Shown here: positions 1-8,242 of the stretch, piece after piece | How positions within the stretch are numbered: position 1 is the first letter of the stretch | Layout: each line of letters opens with the position of its first letter | Origin: Oscillospiraceae bacterium | GTDB taxonomy: Bacteria > Bacillota > Clostridia > Oscillospirales > Oscillospiraceae | Direction: 5' to 3' | Length of the DNA stretch: 64,000 bases | Assembly (NCBI GenBank): GCA_910575265.1 | Contig: CAJTEA010000009.1 | Location: forward strand, 1 to 64,000 | Translations under genes and position numbers: made by a program | Notes under the pieces: generated by a model | What the model saw: only the letters and a program-made list of their open reading frames with translations | The model's database searches: none | What the model was told of the DNA's origin: nothing

Positions 1-2
1 GA

Positions 3-83
3 ATTGCCACCAGATATGACAAGTTAGATGCTTCTTTTCTTGCCTTCGTTTACTTGGCTTCTATTGCTATTTTGTTGATTTAG
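3..83 (+). pseudogene. IS5-like transposase, C-terminal fragment at window edge
   Basis: The reading frame entering from the left edge encodes IATRYDKLDASFLAFVYLAS and a few more hydrophobic residues before TAG. An RYDK motif followed by a short hydrophobic tail is the usual end of IS5-type DDE transposases. Only the last 26 codons are in the window, so it cannot be said whether the gene is complete outside it. Confidence 0.6.
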
Positions 84-167
84 CCTACTCCTCGCTATTT
101 TTCAAACAAGGCCTAATGTTTTCATCGTGGGCATTCATAGCAAGAGCACACGGTCAAATATATAAAA

Positions 168-191
168 AAGCAGCCCGGGCCTGCTCTTTTT
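168..191 (+). terminator. Rho-independent terminator after transposase tail
   Basis: AGCAG and CTGCT arms with complementary inner bases are followed by CTTTTT. It lies about 85 nt after the transposase stop. The remaining bases to 407 are AT-rich and show no gene. Confidence 0.5.
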
Positions 192-407
192 CGCATTTAA
201 CCGCTTAAACTGGTTGAAATTATAATAAAAAGGCACCCGCCTGTAAATTAAATGGTGTGCCTAAAATATATTGCGATTTCACGGAAAATACATTTTTATA
301 TATTTATCATTGTTTTTAGCATATTTCAAGAATATTTAGAGAATTTGTAAAATACTTTGGGCTGTTTTTGTGCTAAATAACGAATCCTATCGTACAAATT
401 TATTTTT

Positions 408-442
408 AATGCGTCTCAATTTGGAGCTGTTGACAAAGTGCC
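408..442 (+). repeat. Left terminal inverted repeat of IS1182 element
   Basis: Begins AATGCGTCTCAA and ends ACAAAGTGCC. It matches the complement of 1902-1936 at 34 of 35 positions. Confidence 0.85.
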
Positions 443-495
443 TGAAATAAAGAGACAAGGGAGATTTCAAGCAAGAAAAAAGATGCCTTTCGGCA

Positions 496-1854
496 TCACA
501 CTGAGTATTTAATCATTCTTTTGAGGTTCAAGGCCGTAGCGGAAAGGAGACAGTGGTCCTCCGCTGCCTCTAAACCTCGCCGCAGGAGACGCGTCAGGTT
601 GTGTCCCCATTTCTGTGCGGCAAAAGTACCCTCACACCAGATCTGCCGCTGCTTCAGTGCCTCCCGGTAATCCGGCTCCCATCGCCTGGAGAAATGTTCT
701 TGAACAACCGTCTTGAAATAACTGTCCTGGAGCTTTCTGGCGCCGGCCTTGTCCGTCTCATTCAGACATTTCTGCCGCAAAGGACAGCTGCCGCAGTCTT
801 TCTTTTCCGCCCAGTATTCCCAGAACAGCCCACTGCCGCTTCGATACAGCCGCTTGCGCCGCAGTTCTTTCCCGTTAGGGCACAAGTATACGTCCCGCTG
901 TTCGTTATAGGTGAATGCATCCCGCTTCAGTTCAGCTTTCGTGCGGTCATGGGCGGGCTGTGGCACGACAAAGAAGTCGATGCCCAGTTCTTCCAGCGCT
1001 CGGTGTGCCAGGGGGAAGTCATAGGCGGAGTCCGCCGCAGCGGCTTGCAGCGGCACAACACTCTTATGGACGTACTCCAACTGCTCCAAATAGGGCCGTG
1101 AGTCATGGACATCCCCCGGCGTCACGGTTACAGCGGTGATGATACCGTGGTCCGGGTCGGTTGTCTGGTGAGACAGATAATAAAAACCGCTGGGCTTGCC
1201 GGGCCGCTTCATGTAGCCCGACTCCGGGTCGGTACTACTCACCTTCTTGTGGGAACGGCGCTTGTCCTTTTTCACCTGCTTTGTACGCTTCGCCCGGCGC
1301 TGCCCTGTCTGCCGTTTCAGCTCCTCCAGTCCCTCCTCCTCATAGGCGTCCAGCCGCTCCCAATAGTTCCCCGCCTCTTCCAGCGCATCTACCTCCTGCT
1401 CCGAGGCCCTGGACGCGTTGGCCTTGACGTGGGTGGAATCCGTCACCGCCAGCCGTCCGCTCACCAGACCTTTTTCCACGCACTGGCGCACCACTTCCTC
1501 AAATAGCCGCCGGAACACCTTCCGAAATGCAGGCTTCCGCCGCCGCAGCTGGCTGATCGTACTGTGGTCTGGCACTCGTTCATCCAAATCTATTCCAAGA
1601 TACCAACGAAACGCATTGCTGTCCGCACACCGTACCTCGATCTGCCGCTCCGAGGGGATGCCGTACAAAAAACCCAGCAACAGGTATTTTACCATTACTA
1701 CCGGGTCTATGGGCGCACGGCCATACCTCCGGCTGTACAAGTGAGCCGTCTCCTCATACACAAACGATAAATCCAGCGCCGCTTCCAATTTCCGCAGAAA
1801 ATGATTTTCAGGTACCAAATCCTCTATCGTTACCATGTGATATTTTAACTGCAT
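496..1854 (-). CDS. IS1182 family transposase
   Basis: This 452-aa DDE transposase catalyses cut-and-paste movement of its own element. The N-terminal part (about residues 1-110) has the family pattern YGRAPIDPVVMVKYLLLGFL and DHSTISQLRRR. The first acid is in VTDSTHVKANAS (about residue 140) and the next in ADSAYD (about 275). A cysteine-rich CGSCPLRQKCL segment near 350-365 and the final CEGTFAAQKWGHNL block carrying the glutamate complete the IS1182 layout. Length is normal for the family. All open frames on the opposite strand here are antisense shadows. Confidence 0.92.
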   Translation of the reverse strand: MQLKYHMVTIEDLVPENHFLRKLEAALDLSFVYEETAHLYSRRYGRAPIDPVVMVKYLLLGFLYGIPSERQIEVRCADSNAFRWYLGIDLDERVPDHSTISQLRRRKPAFRKVFRRLFEEVVRQCVEKGLVSGRLAVTDSTHVKANASRASEQEVDALEEAGNYWERLDAYEEEGLEELKRQTGQRRAKRTKQVKKDKRRSHKKVSSTDPESGYMKRPGKPSGFYYLSHQTTDPDHGIITAVTVTPGDVHDSRPYLEQLEYVHKSVVPLQAAAADSAYDFPLAHRALEELGIDFFVVPQPAHDRTKAELKRDAFTYNEQRDVYLCPNGKELRRKRLYRSGSGLFWEYWAEKKDCGSCPLRQKCLNETDKAGARKLQDSYFKTVVQEHFSRRWEPDYREALKQRQIWCEGTFAAQKWGHNLTRLLRRGLEAAEDHCLLSATALNLKRMIKYSV

Positions 1855-1901
1855 TTCCTCGCCCCCCTGCTCTAATTATACCATATTTCGAGCGATTTGG
1901 G

Positions 1902-1936
1902 GGCACTTTGTCAACAGCTCCAATTTGAGACGCATT
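1902..1936 (-). repeat. Right terminal inverted repeat of IS1182 element
   Basis: Complement of the left end with one A/T difference. It lies just upstream of the transposase start, so the gene's promoter probably overlaps this end. Confidence 0.85.
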
Positions 1937-2069
1937 TCGACACTCTGGAACTATCTTACTCTGCAAATAATTTTTACAGGACTTACCATTCCGTTTGCCT
2001 TTGTTGCCAGATTAGCGCCCCGCCGGATGGAAGTGCACCGCCCCAGTAAAAACGGACAATAGACAAACG

Positions 2070-2105
2070 CCCCCTGATGTAGGAAAATAGAACTACATCA
2101 GGGGG
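2070..2105 (+). promoter_or_regulatory. Hairpin hiding the IS3 orfA ribosome site
   Basis: Perfect 13-bp arms (2070-2082 and 2093-2105) enclose a 10-nt loop. The 3' arm contains AGGGGG, the ribosome-binding site for the ATG at 2114. When the region is transcribed from outside, the fold would mask this site. Such masking is known for several insertion sequences as protection against read-through expression; that role here is inference. Confidence 0.6.
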
Positions 2106-2113
2106 TGTAACTT

Positions 2114-2880
2114 ATGGCGAGGAAATATCAGCATACAATGGAGCTGCCTCAAATCAAAGAGATGCTGGCACAGGGGATGACGCGGAAACAGGTGGAGGAT
2201 GCGCTGGGGCTGAGTGGATATAGGCCGGTACATGCGCTGCTGAGGCGGGAACGTAAGAAAGAAATACAAGGCATATCAAAGCGACGTGGCCGTAAACCAG
2301 CGAAAACACTTGCGGAGTACAAACATGAAAACAAGCGGCTGAAGATGGAAAACGAATTATTGCGGGTGATGAAGAAGTACGGCTTATTGGCGGAAATCCG
2401 CCGAGCCAGAAAGTGGGTCCAGATGGAAGAACAGACTCACAAATATAAGAATTTACTAAATCGGGAATTCCAGGCGGATCATCCTAACCGGAAATGGGTC
2501 ACAGATATTTCTTATATCCACACTAAACAGTAAGCCTGGTGTTGGATACCATACGGCTTGCGAAGAGAAAAGAAAAAGTGGGCGCTGGGAGATTGCGGCT
2601 CCACAGCGACCAAGGTAGTCAGTACACATCCCAAGCATACTTTGACCTGACTAAAGAATATGGCATTACACCCTCAATGTCAAGACGAGGAAACTGTTAT
2701 GACAACGCAATGGCGGAAAAATTCTTCTCCATTCTCAAGACAGAGTGTATTTACCGCCAAAAAACAAAATCTTTCCAGCAAGCCAGGGAGCTCATAGATG
2801 AATTTATCCACTTTTATAATTATGAACGTATCCAGTTGAAAACTGGAGAGACGCCGCTTGCGCGATGCCTCTCCGCTTAA
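2114..2880 (+). pseudogene. IS3 transposase orfA/orfB, internally deleted
   Basis: Codons 2114-2533 encode an orfA-like helix-turn-helix and a leucine-zipper stretch (ENKRLKMENELLR) that runs straight into orfB sequence (YGLLAEIRRARKW, then KWVTDISYIHTKQ with the first catalytic Asp). A stop follows. A second frame (2536-2880) resumes with LVLDTIRLA, HSDQGSQYTS (second Asp) and DNAMAEKFFSILK (Glu). Compared with intact IS3 proteins the orfA/orfB border and about 28 residues after HTKQ are missing, and the second loss shifts the frame. The protein cannot be active. Confidence 0.85.
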
Positions 2881-3104
2881 AACTTCATTCTTCCTACCCA
2901 GGTCCCTTTTTGTGCTGTCCGCGCGACCTGGGGCGGTGCGCACAGACCCACCGGGCGGTTTGCATTGTATAGTTTACTGTATCTGCATCGTATAGTATAA
3001 CTCCATGGCCTCAGTTTCCCCAGGCGGGGGACGAGCTTTTTTTCTTTTGCCGTCGTGCGGCAGTTTTTCAAATATTGGCTATATGGCAGTTTCCCGATCT
3101 GTTA

Positions 3105-3404
3105 TTACTGCAAAAAATTGAGAACCAGGGCAAGGGCGACAATCCCCAGCATCATCAGCACCAGCGCCACGCTGATTACTGTGGACATGATATTGACGGC
3201 GCTCCGGCTTTCCTCGCTCTTTACGCAGATCACGGAGAGCAGGAGGCCCGTCAGCGCAAAGGCAATGTTGCAGATTGCCCAAATCATGCGTACTCCATCC
3301 GGCAGGGTGATTTTCAGAAATACCGGGACAAGGGTTGCCAGCGGCAGCAGACTGACGATCAGCGCCGCCAGACTGAGCTTTTGAAGCTTTTTTGTGACTT
3401 CCAT
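3105..3404 (-). CDS. Small membrane protein of ABC operon
   Basis: This 99-aa protein has three hydrophobic stretches (about residues 10-32, 38-60 and 70-97) and no domain I recognise. It is the last gene of a four-gene minus-strand operon, 4 nt after an ABC permease, so it may be an accessory membrane subunit of that exporter. The start at 3404 follows an AGGTAATCG-type ribosome site that overlaps the upstream gene's end. Downstream, 2947-3104 holds two copies of TGCATNGTATAGT (2961 and 2984) and no gene. Confidence 0.7.
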   Translation of the reverse strand: MEVTKKLQKLSLAALIVSLLPLATLVPVFLKITLPDGVRMIWAICNIAFALTGLLLSVICVKSEESRSAVNIMSTVISVALVLMMLGIVALALVLNFLQ

Positions 3405-3408
3405 ACGA

Positions 3409-4173
3409 TTACCTCATTTCCTTTTTTCCAAATTGTGTGATTGACAGAGCAAGCAGAACAGCGAATACAGCGATTGCACAGGGCAGAAACGGCATCAATG
3501 CAAATGCGGCATCAGAGGTTTCCGCCGTAAAATTGTGCAGAGAACAGGACACCAAATAGCCGCTGTAACAGTAGGGATAAGCAATCCAGAGCGGCGTGTT
3601 GGCGACCAGAATACCGGGGATCACCAGCAGCAGGTTCAGCCCCACGGAAAGCAGCGGCTTTTCAAATAACACCGTGATTGCCCACATTGCCGCCAAACAT
3701 GGGAGCATCGTCAGAAACAGCCCCGCGCACCATTTCAGAAGATAGAGAACGGGCAATGTTTCCGTAATACCCATTGTGGAAGTAGCCAGCATACCAACAA
3801 CTACGAACACCGCCAGAAAGACAACCATTTCCATGAACAGATAAAACATCAGGACACAAAACTTTGCCAGGGAGAGAGCTTTCCGGCTCACCGGCAGGGC
3901 CAGCATTTTCAGGATGCCATTGTTCTGCGTTTCCCGCCCCGCAATCATCACGCATACCACGATCATGCTGAACGGCAGCAGATAGTAGGCGTAGACCAGG
4001 GCGCTTTGAATAAACATAGCAGGCCATGCGTTGGTGTACTCCGGCGTGAAGTACCGGCTTAACGCCGCTACCCCGGAGGCTACTACCAGCAGCGGGGCAA
4101 TAAAAATCAGCGGAACGATCTTTGAGCGTTTCACTTTCATAAACTCAATGCCGAGCAAATTGAAAAAGTTCAT
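3409..4173 (-). CDS. ABC-2 permease, lantibiotic-protection type (second)
   Basis: A 254-aa integral membrane protein with about six hydrophobic segments and a charged cytoplasmic start (MNFFNLLGIEFMKVKRSK). Size and pattern match the LanE/LanG (MutE/EpiE, CprB/CprC) permeases that pair with a BcrA-like ATPase to expel lantibiotics or other cell-wall-active peptides from the membrane. It lies 12 nt after the sister permease and is presumably translated from the same message. Assignment to the protection family rests on size, gene order and the neighbouring two-component genes, so the substrate is inference. Confidence 0.8.
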   Translation of the reverse strand: MNFFNLLGIEFMKVKRSKIVPLIFIAPLLVVASGVAALSRYFTPEYTNAWPAMFIQSALVYAYYLLPFSMIVVCVMIAGRETQNNGILKMLALPVSRKALSLAKFCVLMFYLFMEMVVFLAVFVVVGMLATSTMGITETLPVLYLLKWCAGLFLTMLPCLAAMWAITVLFEKPLLSVGLNLLLVIPGILVANTPLWIAYPYCYSGYLVSCSLHNFTAETSDAAFALMPFLPCAIAVFAVLLALSITQFGKKEMR

Positions 4174-4185
4174 ACGGCTCCTCCC

Positions 4186-4911
4186 TTACTCATAGCGCAG
4201 ATTTTTTGCCATCCACAGCCCAAGGCCAAGGAAAAGGAGCGTTTCGACCAGAGCAAACAGCACCACCAGCATATCGGGTTGTGCGCTCATAGCCACCGCA
4301 GGCTTGAACATCACAATGAACGGATGCACCATCAAGACCGCCGCGGCTGACGATGCCAGGGCCATCCCGCTTAAAAAACCGGCCACTCCCACGCCAAGGG
4401 GAACCCACATATTTTCAAAGCGGGAGGAGATCAGCACCATAAAGGACAGCACCGGCATGGATGTGATGAACGAATAGGCCGTAAAGCGGAGCAGCGTTCC
4501 CATTTCAAATGTCCCTTGGGGCAGATCGCTCATTCCGATTTTCATAAGCGCCAGATTTTCCAGAGTCACCGCCACAAAGAGCATGACGGTCAAGATCAGG
4601 AATTTGCAGAGATACATCCCCGGTACGCTCATGGGAAGCATATACATCTTCTTGATTGCGCTGCCCTTGAACTCCATGTTGTAGACCATACAGGCCGCGA
4701 CAACGATACCAAACAGGTTCAGTATCATAATCATACCGTAAAGCTGGGTCAGCAGTACGTCCATCGGGGCCAGCGGAAGATTGAGCAGCGTATCTTTTCG
4801 GACAAGGAAGTTGACAAAGGCATAGGCCGCGCCTAAAATACCTACAGCCAGCAGCACCGGGATTACCCCTGTCCGTTTCTCTTTCCGCAGTTCGATCACA
4901 AGCGCCCTCAT
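4186..4911 (-). CDS. ABC-2 permease, lantibiotic-protection type (first)
   Basis: A 241-aa membrane protein with about six transmembrane segments and a short basic N-terminus (MRALVIELRKEKRTG). Its start overlaps the ATPase stop by 4 nt, showing translational coupling. Together with the next permease it would form the membrane half of a LanFEG-type exporter. The two permeases are similar in size but not obviously near-identical, as is usual for LanE and LanG. Confidence 0.8.
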   Translation of the reverse strand: MRALVIELRKEKRTGVIPVLLAVGILGAAYAFVNFLVRKDTLLNLPLAPMDVLLTQLYGMIMILNLFGIVVAACMVYNMEFKGSAIKKMYMLPMSVPGMYLCKFLILTVMLFVAVTLENLALMKIGMSDLPQGTFEMGTLLRFTAYSFITSMPVLSFMVLISSRFENMWVPLGVGVAGFLSGMALASSAAAVLMVHPFIVMFKPAVAMSAQPDMLVVLFALVETLLFLGLGLWMAKNLRYE

Positions 4912-5678
4912 AGCTTTGCCCTCTGCTTTCTGGCGGCGTTGTCTTGCTCTACGATGGAGAGGAACACATCTTCCAGGTTATCGGCGGACATTCCCGCCTG
5001 CCTCGCGCCGTGCCGCAGATCATCCAAGCTGCCCTCAAACAGCAGCCGCCCATGATTGAGGATACCGATGTCGTCCGCCATCAGCTCAATTTCCGACAGC
5101 ATATGAGAGGAAATGAGGATGGTACAGTCGTACAGATCAGGCAGGGATTTTACCAGATTGCGAATTTCATGGATGCCAGAGGGGTCAAGGCCGTTGGTCG
5201 GTTCATCCAGAATGAGGATAGGCGGACGGCCCAGCAGCGCCCCGGCGAGGCCAAGCCGCTGTTTCATACCCAGGGAATACTTCTTTGCGAGGCGATCTCC
5301 AAATTCGGACAGCCCCACCAGCTCCAAGGCGTCCTCCACGGTGTTTTGACCCAGGCCCAAAATCCGGCGTATCACATCCAGATTTTCCCGGCCCGTCAGG
5401 TTGGCGTAGAACGAGGGGGCCTCAATGAAAGAGCCAATCTCCCGCAAGATTTTCAGCCGGTCATTTGGAAAGTGTTTTCCATCAATGGTGAAGCTGCCCT
5501 TTGTGGGGGCGGTCAGCCCCAGGAGCATCTTCATGGTGGTGGATTTGCCCGCTCCATTGGGGCCGAGAAAGCCGTAAATACTACCCCTGCGGACGTGAAT
5601 AGACACATTGTTGACCGAGGTAAAATTTTTGTATTTCTTCGTCAACTGCTCTGTGGCGATGATATAGTCCATAGACAC
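4908..5678 (-). CDS. ABC transporter ATPase, BcrA/LanF-like
   Basis: A 256-aa nucleotide-binding subunit that powers the two permeases downstream. Walker A GPNGAGKST is at residues 39-47, the signature SLGMKQR near 137-143 and Walker B ILILDEPTNGLDP near 155-167, followed by the switch histidine in SSHMLSE. The C-terminal tail (DNLEDVFLSIVEQ) is typical of drug and lantibiotic export ATPases. First gene of the operon, with AAAGGAGATG upstream of the ATG; direct repeats at 5711-5749 are the likely control site. Confidence 0.9.
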   Translation of the reverse strand: MSMDYIIATEQLTKKYKNFTSVNNVSIHVRRGSIYGFLGPNGAGKSTTMKMLLGLTAPTKGSFTIDGKHFPNDRLKILREIGSFIEAPSFYANLTGRENLDVIRRILGLGQNTVEDALELVGLSEFGDRLAKKYSLGMKQRLGLAGALLGRPPILILDEPTNGLDPSGIHEIRNLVKSLPDLYDCTILISSHMLSEIELMADDIGILNHGRLLFEGSLDDLRHGARQAGMSADNLEDVFLSIVEQDNAARKQRAKL

Positions 5679-5702
5679 ATCTCCTTTCTGCCCCTATGGT
5701 AC

Positions 5703-5749
5703 AGTATCAACCTGACTTCTACATTCTCTTGTCCTTACTTTTACCTTAC
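5703..5749 (-). promoter_or_regulatory. Direct repeats and -10 before ABC operon
   Basis: Read on the minus strand, GTAAGG occurs at 5749-5744 and 5738-5733 and a one-mismatch copy GTCAGG at 5716-5711. Starts are 11 and 22 nt apart, that is, on one face of the helix. GATACT (5708-5703) follows as a possible -10. The spacing is typical of OmpR-family response regulators, so the regulator at 6631 is the natural candidate. Confidence 0.5.
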
Positions 5750-5764
5750 TTTTTCATAATGGCG

Positions 5765-5793
5765 TTCACAAAGCGGGTGGGCCGTGTTATAAT
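5765..5793 (+). promoter_or_regulatory. Promoter of unknown gene / RR / MPE / HK operon
   Basis: TTCACA (5765-5770), a 17-nt spacer and TATAAT (5788-5793) lie 48 nt before the ATG at 5842. Divergent from the ABC operon. Confidence 0.7.
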
Positions 5794-5841
5794 CAAGTTG
5801 CAAGTTGACAAATCGGAGTTAATAATAAGGAGGAGACTGAA

Positions 5842-6546
5842 ATGCCGGAATTGTACAATATACCACTCACCTACAGAGAAGGTACGTACCGTGTGATTGA
5901 TTTTAGTAAGGACATTGACAGAGATGGCGTTATCTCCTTTGACTATGACACACAGTATCAAATGCTTGAATATGACATTCCTGTTGGGAAAGAGCGGCGT
6001 GAGATGACTCTGTACAGCGTACCGGAGGATGAATTCATTCGGACGCTGCGTGCCGTCTATGACAAGGATGGAACACTTCAGAAGATCACAGCTGTGCTTG
6101 AGGGCTGCGAAACACTTTTATACATCCGCTATGAAAGCGAGGAGGATGCTAAGGAGAAAATTCGGAAATTTGCTATCCGAAATGCAGATGTCATAATCGA
6201 GCAGATTCAACAATGCACAGATGCTATAGCAAGGCTTTTTATCGACTACTACTGTGACAGCGATAACATGGATTACCATGCAGTGGTTGGCACTGCGGCG
6301 CAAATGGAGGAGGTAAGACAGAAAGGGCTTTATGAGGATTCCTGCGACTATTCCGGCAACTACTCGTCTGAATATATGGAAGGCGACGATAGGATGCTGA
6401 TTACGATGGTGCGCTGTGCCGAGGGGCATCCGTCAGAAAATTTTCGGTATGCCATAGAAATCATGTCGCAGCATATTGAGAAATATGCTTTGGAAGCGTT
6501 ACACAAGACGGAGGATTTCAAATTTATCTGTGCGGAATATGATTAA
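5842..6546 (+). CDS. Hypothetical protein, 234 aa, acidic and soluble
   Basis: I do not recognise a family. The protein has no signal peptide or membrane segment, is rich in Asp, Glu and Tyr, and looks like a mixed alpha/beta N-terminal part (residues 1-100) followed by a mainly helical part. A GGAGGAGA ribosome site precedes the ATG. It is the first gene of a plus-strand group that continues with a response regulator 84 nt later, and it is divergent from the peptide exporter, so a role in the same stress response is possible but unproven. Confidence 0.65.
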   Translation: MPELYNIPLTYREGTYRVIDFSKDIDRDGVISFDYDTQYQMLEYDIPVGKERREMTLYSVPEDEFIRTLRAVYDKDGTLQKITAVLEGCETLLYIRYESEEDAKEKIRKFAIRNADVIIEQIQQCTDAIARLFIDYYCDSDNMDYHAVVGTAAQMEEVRQKGLYEDSCDYSGNYSSEYMEGDDRMLITMVRCAEGHPSENFRYAIEIMSQHIEKYALEALHKTEDFKFICAEYD

Positions 6547-6630
6547 GAAACGAGTGAAAATAGCGGAAAGAAAAGTGTTATCATGCGTGAGAAATGATAT
6601 CAATTTTCCGTTTATTGGGGAGACACTACG

Positions 6631-7332
6631 ATGGACAATTCTTTTTTACACAGCAAAAAGCTCCTGCTGGTCGATGACGAGCCGGAGCTTTTGAAAATGG
6701 TATCAGCTATTTTAACGGACGAGGGCTTTCAGCGCCTTGTGACCGCCGACAATATGAAAGAGGGAATTGCCGCCGCTAAAGCGGAAAAACCTGATCTGGC
6801 GATTTTGGATGTGATGCTCCCGGACGGCGACGGCTTTTCCCTGATGGAGCAGATCCGCGCGTGGACGGATATTCCCGTGGTTTTTCTGACGGCCCGTGAC
6901 GAGGCTGCGGACAAGCTGGCGGGACTGGGCCTTGGAGCGGACGATTATATCGCGAAGCCCTTTCTGCCCCAGGAATTTCTGTTGCGGGTTTACGCCGTTC
7001 TGCGCCGGTGCTACAAAGAGGACGCAACCGTTTTGAAGCTGGATGGCTGTACAGTGGATTTCAGCCGGGCAGAAGTGGACAAGAGCGGTCAGATACTCCC
7101 TTTGACAGCGATGGAGCATAGGTTGCTGGAAACTCTGGCGAAGAATGAGGGCCGCATTGTGACCGTGGACACGCTTTGCGAGGCTCTATGGGGCGACAAT
7201 CCTTTTGGCTATGAAAACAGCTTGAACGCCCATGTGCGGCGTGTCCGGGAGAAAATCGAGGCAGACCCGTCCAAGCCAGTCTCCCTGCTGACAGTCAAAG
7301 GGCTGGGCTATAAGCTACTGGCAAGGAAATAA
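6631..7332 (+). CDS. OmpR-family response regulator
   Basis: A 233-aa DNA-binding regulator. The receiver domain (about 10-122) has the acidic pair D15-D16, phospho-acceptor D60 in LAILDVMLPDGDG, the switch Thr in FLTARD and K109 in IAKPF. A winged-helix domain follows (about 135-232) with the family motif NSLNAHVRRVREKIE and GLGYKLL. The cognate kinase is at 8243, unusually separated by a phosphoesterase gene. The probable targets are the GTAAGG repeats in front of the divergent ABC operon. The start at 6631 is preceded by GGGGAGA. Confidence 0.93.
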   Translation: MDNSFLHSKKLLLVDDEPELLKMVSAILTDEGFQRLVTADNMKEGIAAAKAEKPDLAILDVMLPDGDGFSLMEQIRAWTDIPVVFLTARDEAADKLAGLGLGADDYIAKPFLPQEFLLRVYAVLRRCYKEDATVLKLDGCTVDFSRAEVDKSGQILPLTAMEHRLLETLAKNEGRIVTVDTLCEALWGDNPFGYENSLNAHVRRVREKIEADPSKPVSLLTVKGLGYKLLARK

Positions 7333-7355
7333 TGCGTGGGAGATAAACAAGGGCC

Positions 7356-8219
7356 ATGAAAAAAAGCCATTCCAAAACACATTTGCTTTTCTATGTCCTG
7401 ATAACAATGCTGCTTGCCTTGATCGTATGGACGATTTGGGGAAATACAGCGTTAATGGCAAATTCAATTACTCTTTCCGGCAATCAGATACCCTCGGAGT
7501 TTTCCGGGTTTAGAATTGCACAGGTTTCTGATCTGCATAACGCTGAATTTGGAGAAGAAAACTCGCATTTATTAAACAGCCTTTCCGAAAGCAAGCCGGA
7601 TATGATTGTAATAACGGGCGATTTGGTAGACGCACATCATACGAACATAGATGTTGCTCTTTCTTTTGCTGAAAAGGCGGTTCAAATTGCGCCGGTCTAT
7701 TATGTGACGGGCAATCACGAAGCCAGCCTGTCACGGTACAGTGAGCTTAAAACAGGACTTGAAGCCGCTGGCGTGATCGTTCTTGAGGACAAAGCAATAC
7801 AGCTTGAACACAACGGCGGTATTGTCACTTTGATGGGGCTTTCAGACCCTAATTTTACAATTAAAAGTAATATCTTCGATGAAGTCCCCGCTATGATAAG
7901 CACCAAGTTGAATGAACTGATGGAAAATAAGGCTGGCTATACGATTTTGCTTTCACACAGGCCGGAATTGTTTGATACCTATGTAAGCTGCGGCGTCGAT
8001 TTAGTTTTAAGCGGTCATGCACACGGCGGGCAATTTCGGTTGCCACTGATCGGCGGGCTGGTTGCTCCCAATCAGGGATTTTTCCCAAAGTACGATGCTG
8101 GCCTATATTCAGACGGCGGCACAAATATGGTTGTCAGCCGTGGCCTTGGAAACAGTATCATACCGCTTCGTTTCAATAATCGGCCTGAAATCGTATTAGT
8201 AGAGCTTACGGCAGATTGA
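7356..8219 (+). CDS. Membrane-anchored metallophosphoesterase, YkuE-like
   Basis: A 287-aa calcineurin-type phosphoesterase. After one N-terminal membrane segment (about 8-27) come the metal motifs in order: QVSDLHN, ITGDLVDAHH, YVTGNHEA, SHRPE and GHAHGGQ. The catalytic domain should face outside the cell. Related YkuE/LpxH-like enzymes hydrolyse phosphate esters of envelope components; the substrate here is unknown. Its place between a response regulator and the kinase next to a peptide exporter suggests a cell-envelope job. It is 23 nt after the regulator. Confidence 0.85.
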   Translation: MKKSHSKTHLLFYVLITMLLALIVWTIWGNTALMANSITLSGNQIPSEFSGFRIAQVSDLHNAEFGEENSHLLNSLSESKPDMIVITGDLVDAHHTNIDVALSFAEKAVQIAPVYYVTGNHEASLSRYSELKTGLEAAGVIVLEDKAIQLEHNGGIVTLMGLSDPNFTIKSNIFDEVPAMISTKLNELMENKAGYTILLSHRPELFDTYVSCGVDLVLSGHAHGGQFRLPLIGGLVAPNQGFFPKYDAGLYSDGGTNMVVSRGLGNSIIPLRFNNRPEIVLVELTAD

Positions 8220-8242
8220 CAAGCAAAGGGGTGAAATAACCG

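Larger units (their letters stand above)
408..1936. mobile_element. IS1182-family insertion sequence, apparently complete
   Basis: A single 452-codon transposase gene lies between inverted ends of 35 bp (408-442 and 1902-1936) that differ at one position. The element is about 1.53 kb, normal for IS1182. No clear target duplication was found: the flanks read ATTTTT on the left and TCGAC on the right. Ends and coding frame look intact, so it may be capable of moving. Confidence 0.85.
2029..2946 (+). mobile_element. Decayed IS3-family element
   Basis: A broken orfA/orfB reading frame lies between imperfect inverted ends that share GCACCGCCCCAG (2035-2046) with its complement at 2928-2939. The element is only about 0.9 kb against roughly 1.2-1.5 kb for an intact IS3, which agrees with the internal deletions seen in the coding region. 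End positions are approximate. Confidence 0.6.

Noticed and set aside
601-1770. Plus-strand frames inside the IS1182 element
   Set aside because: Antisense to a clearly recognisable transposase.
2961-2996. Two TGCATNGTATAGT repeats, 23 nt apart
   Set aside because: Only two copies with no neighbouring gene start; could be IS3 flank debris.
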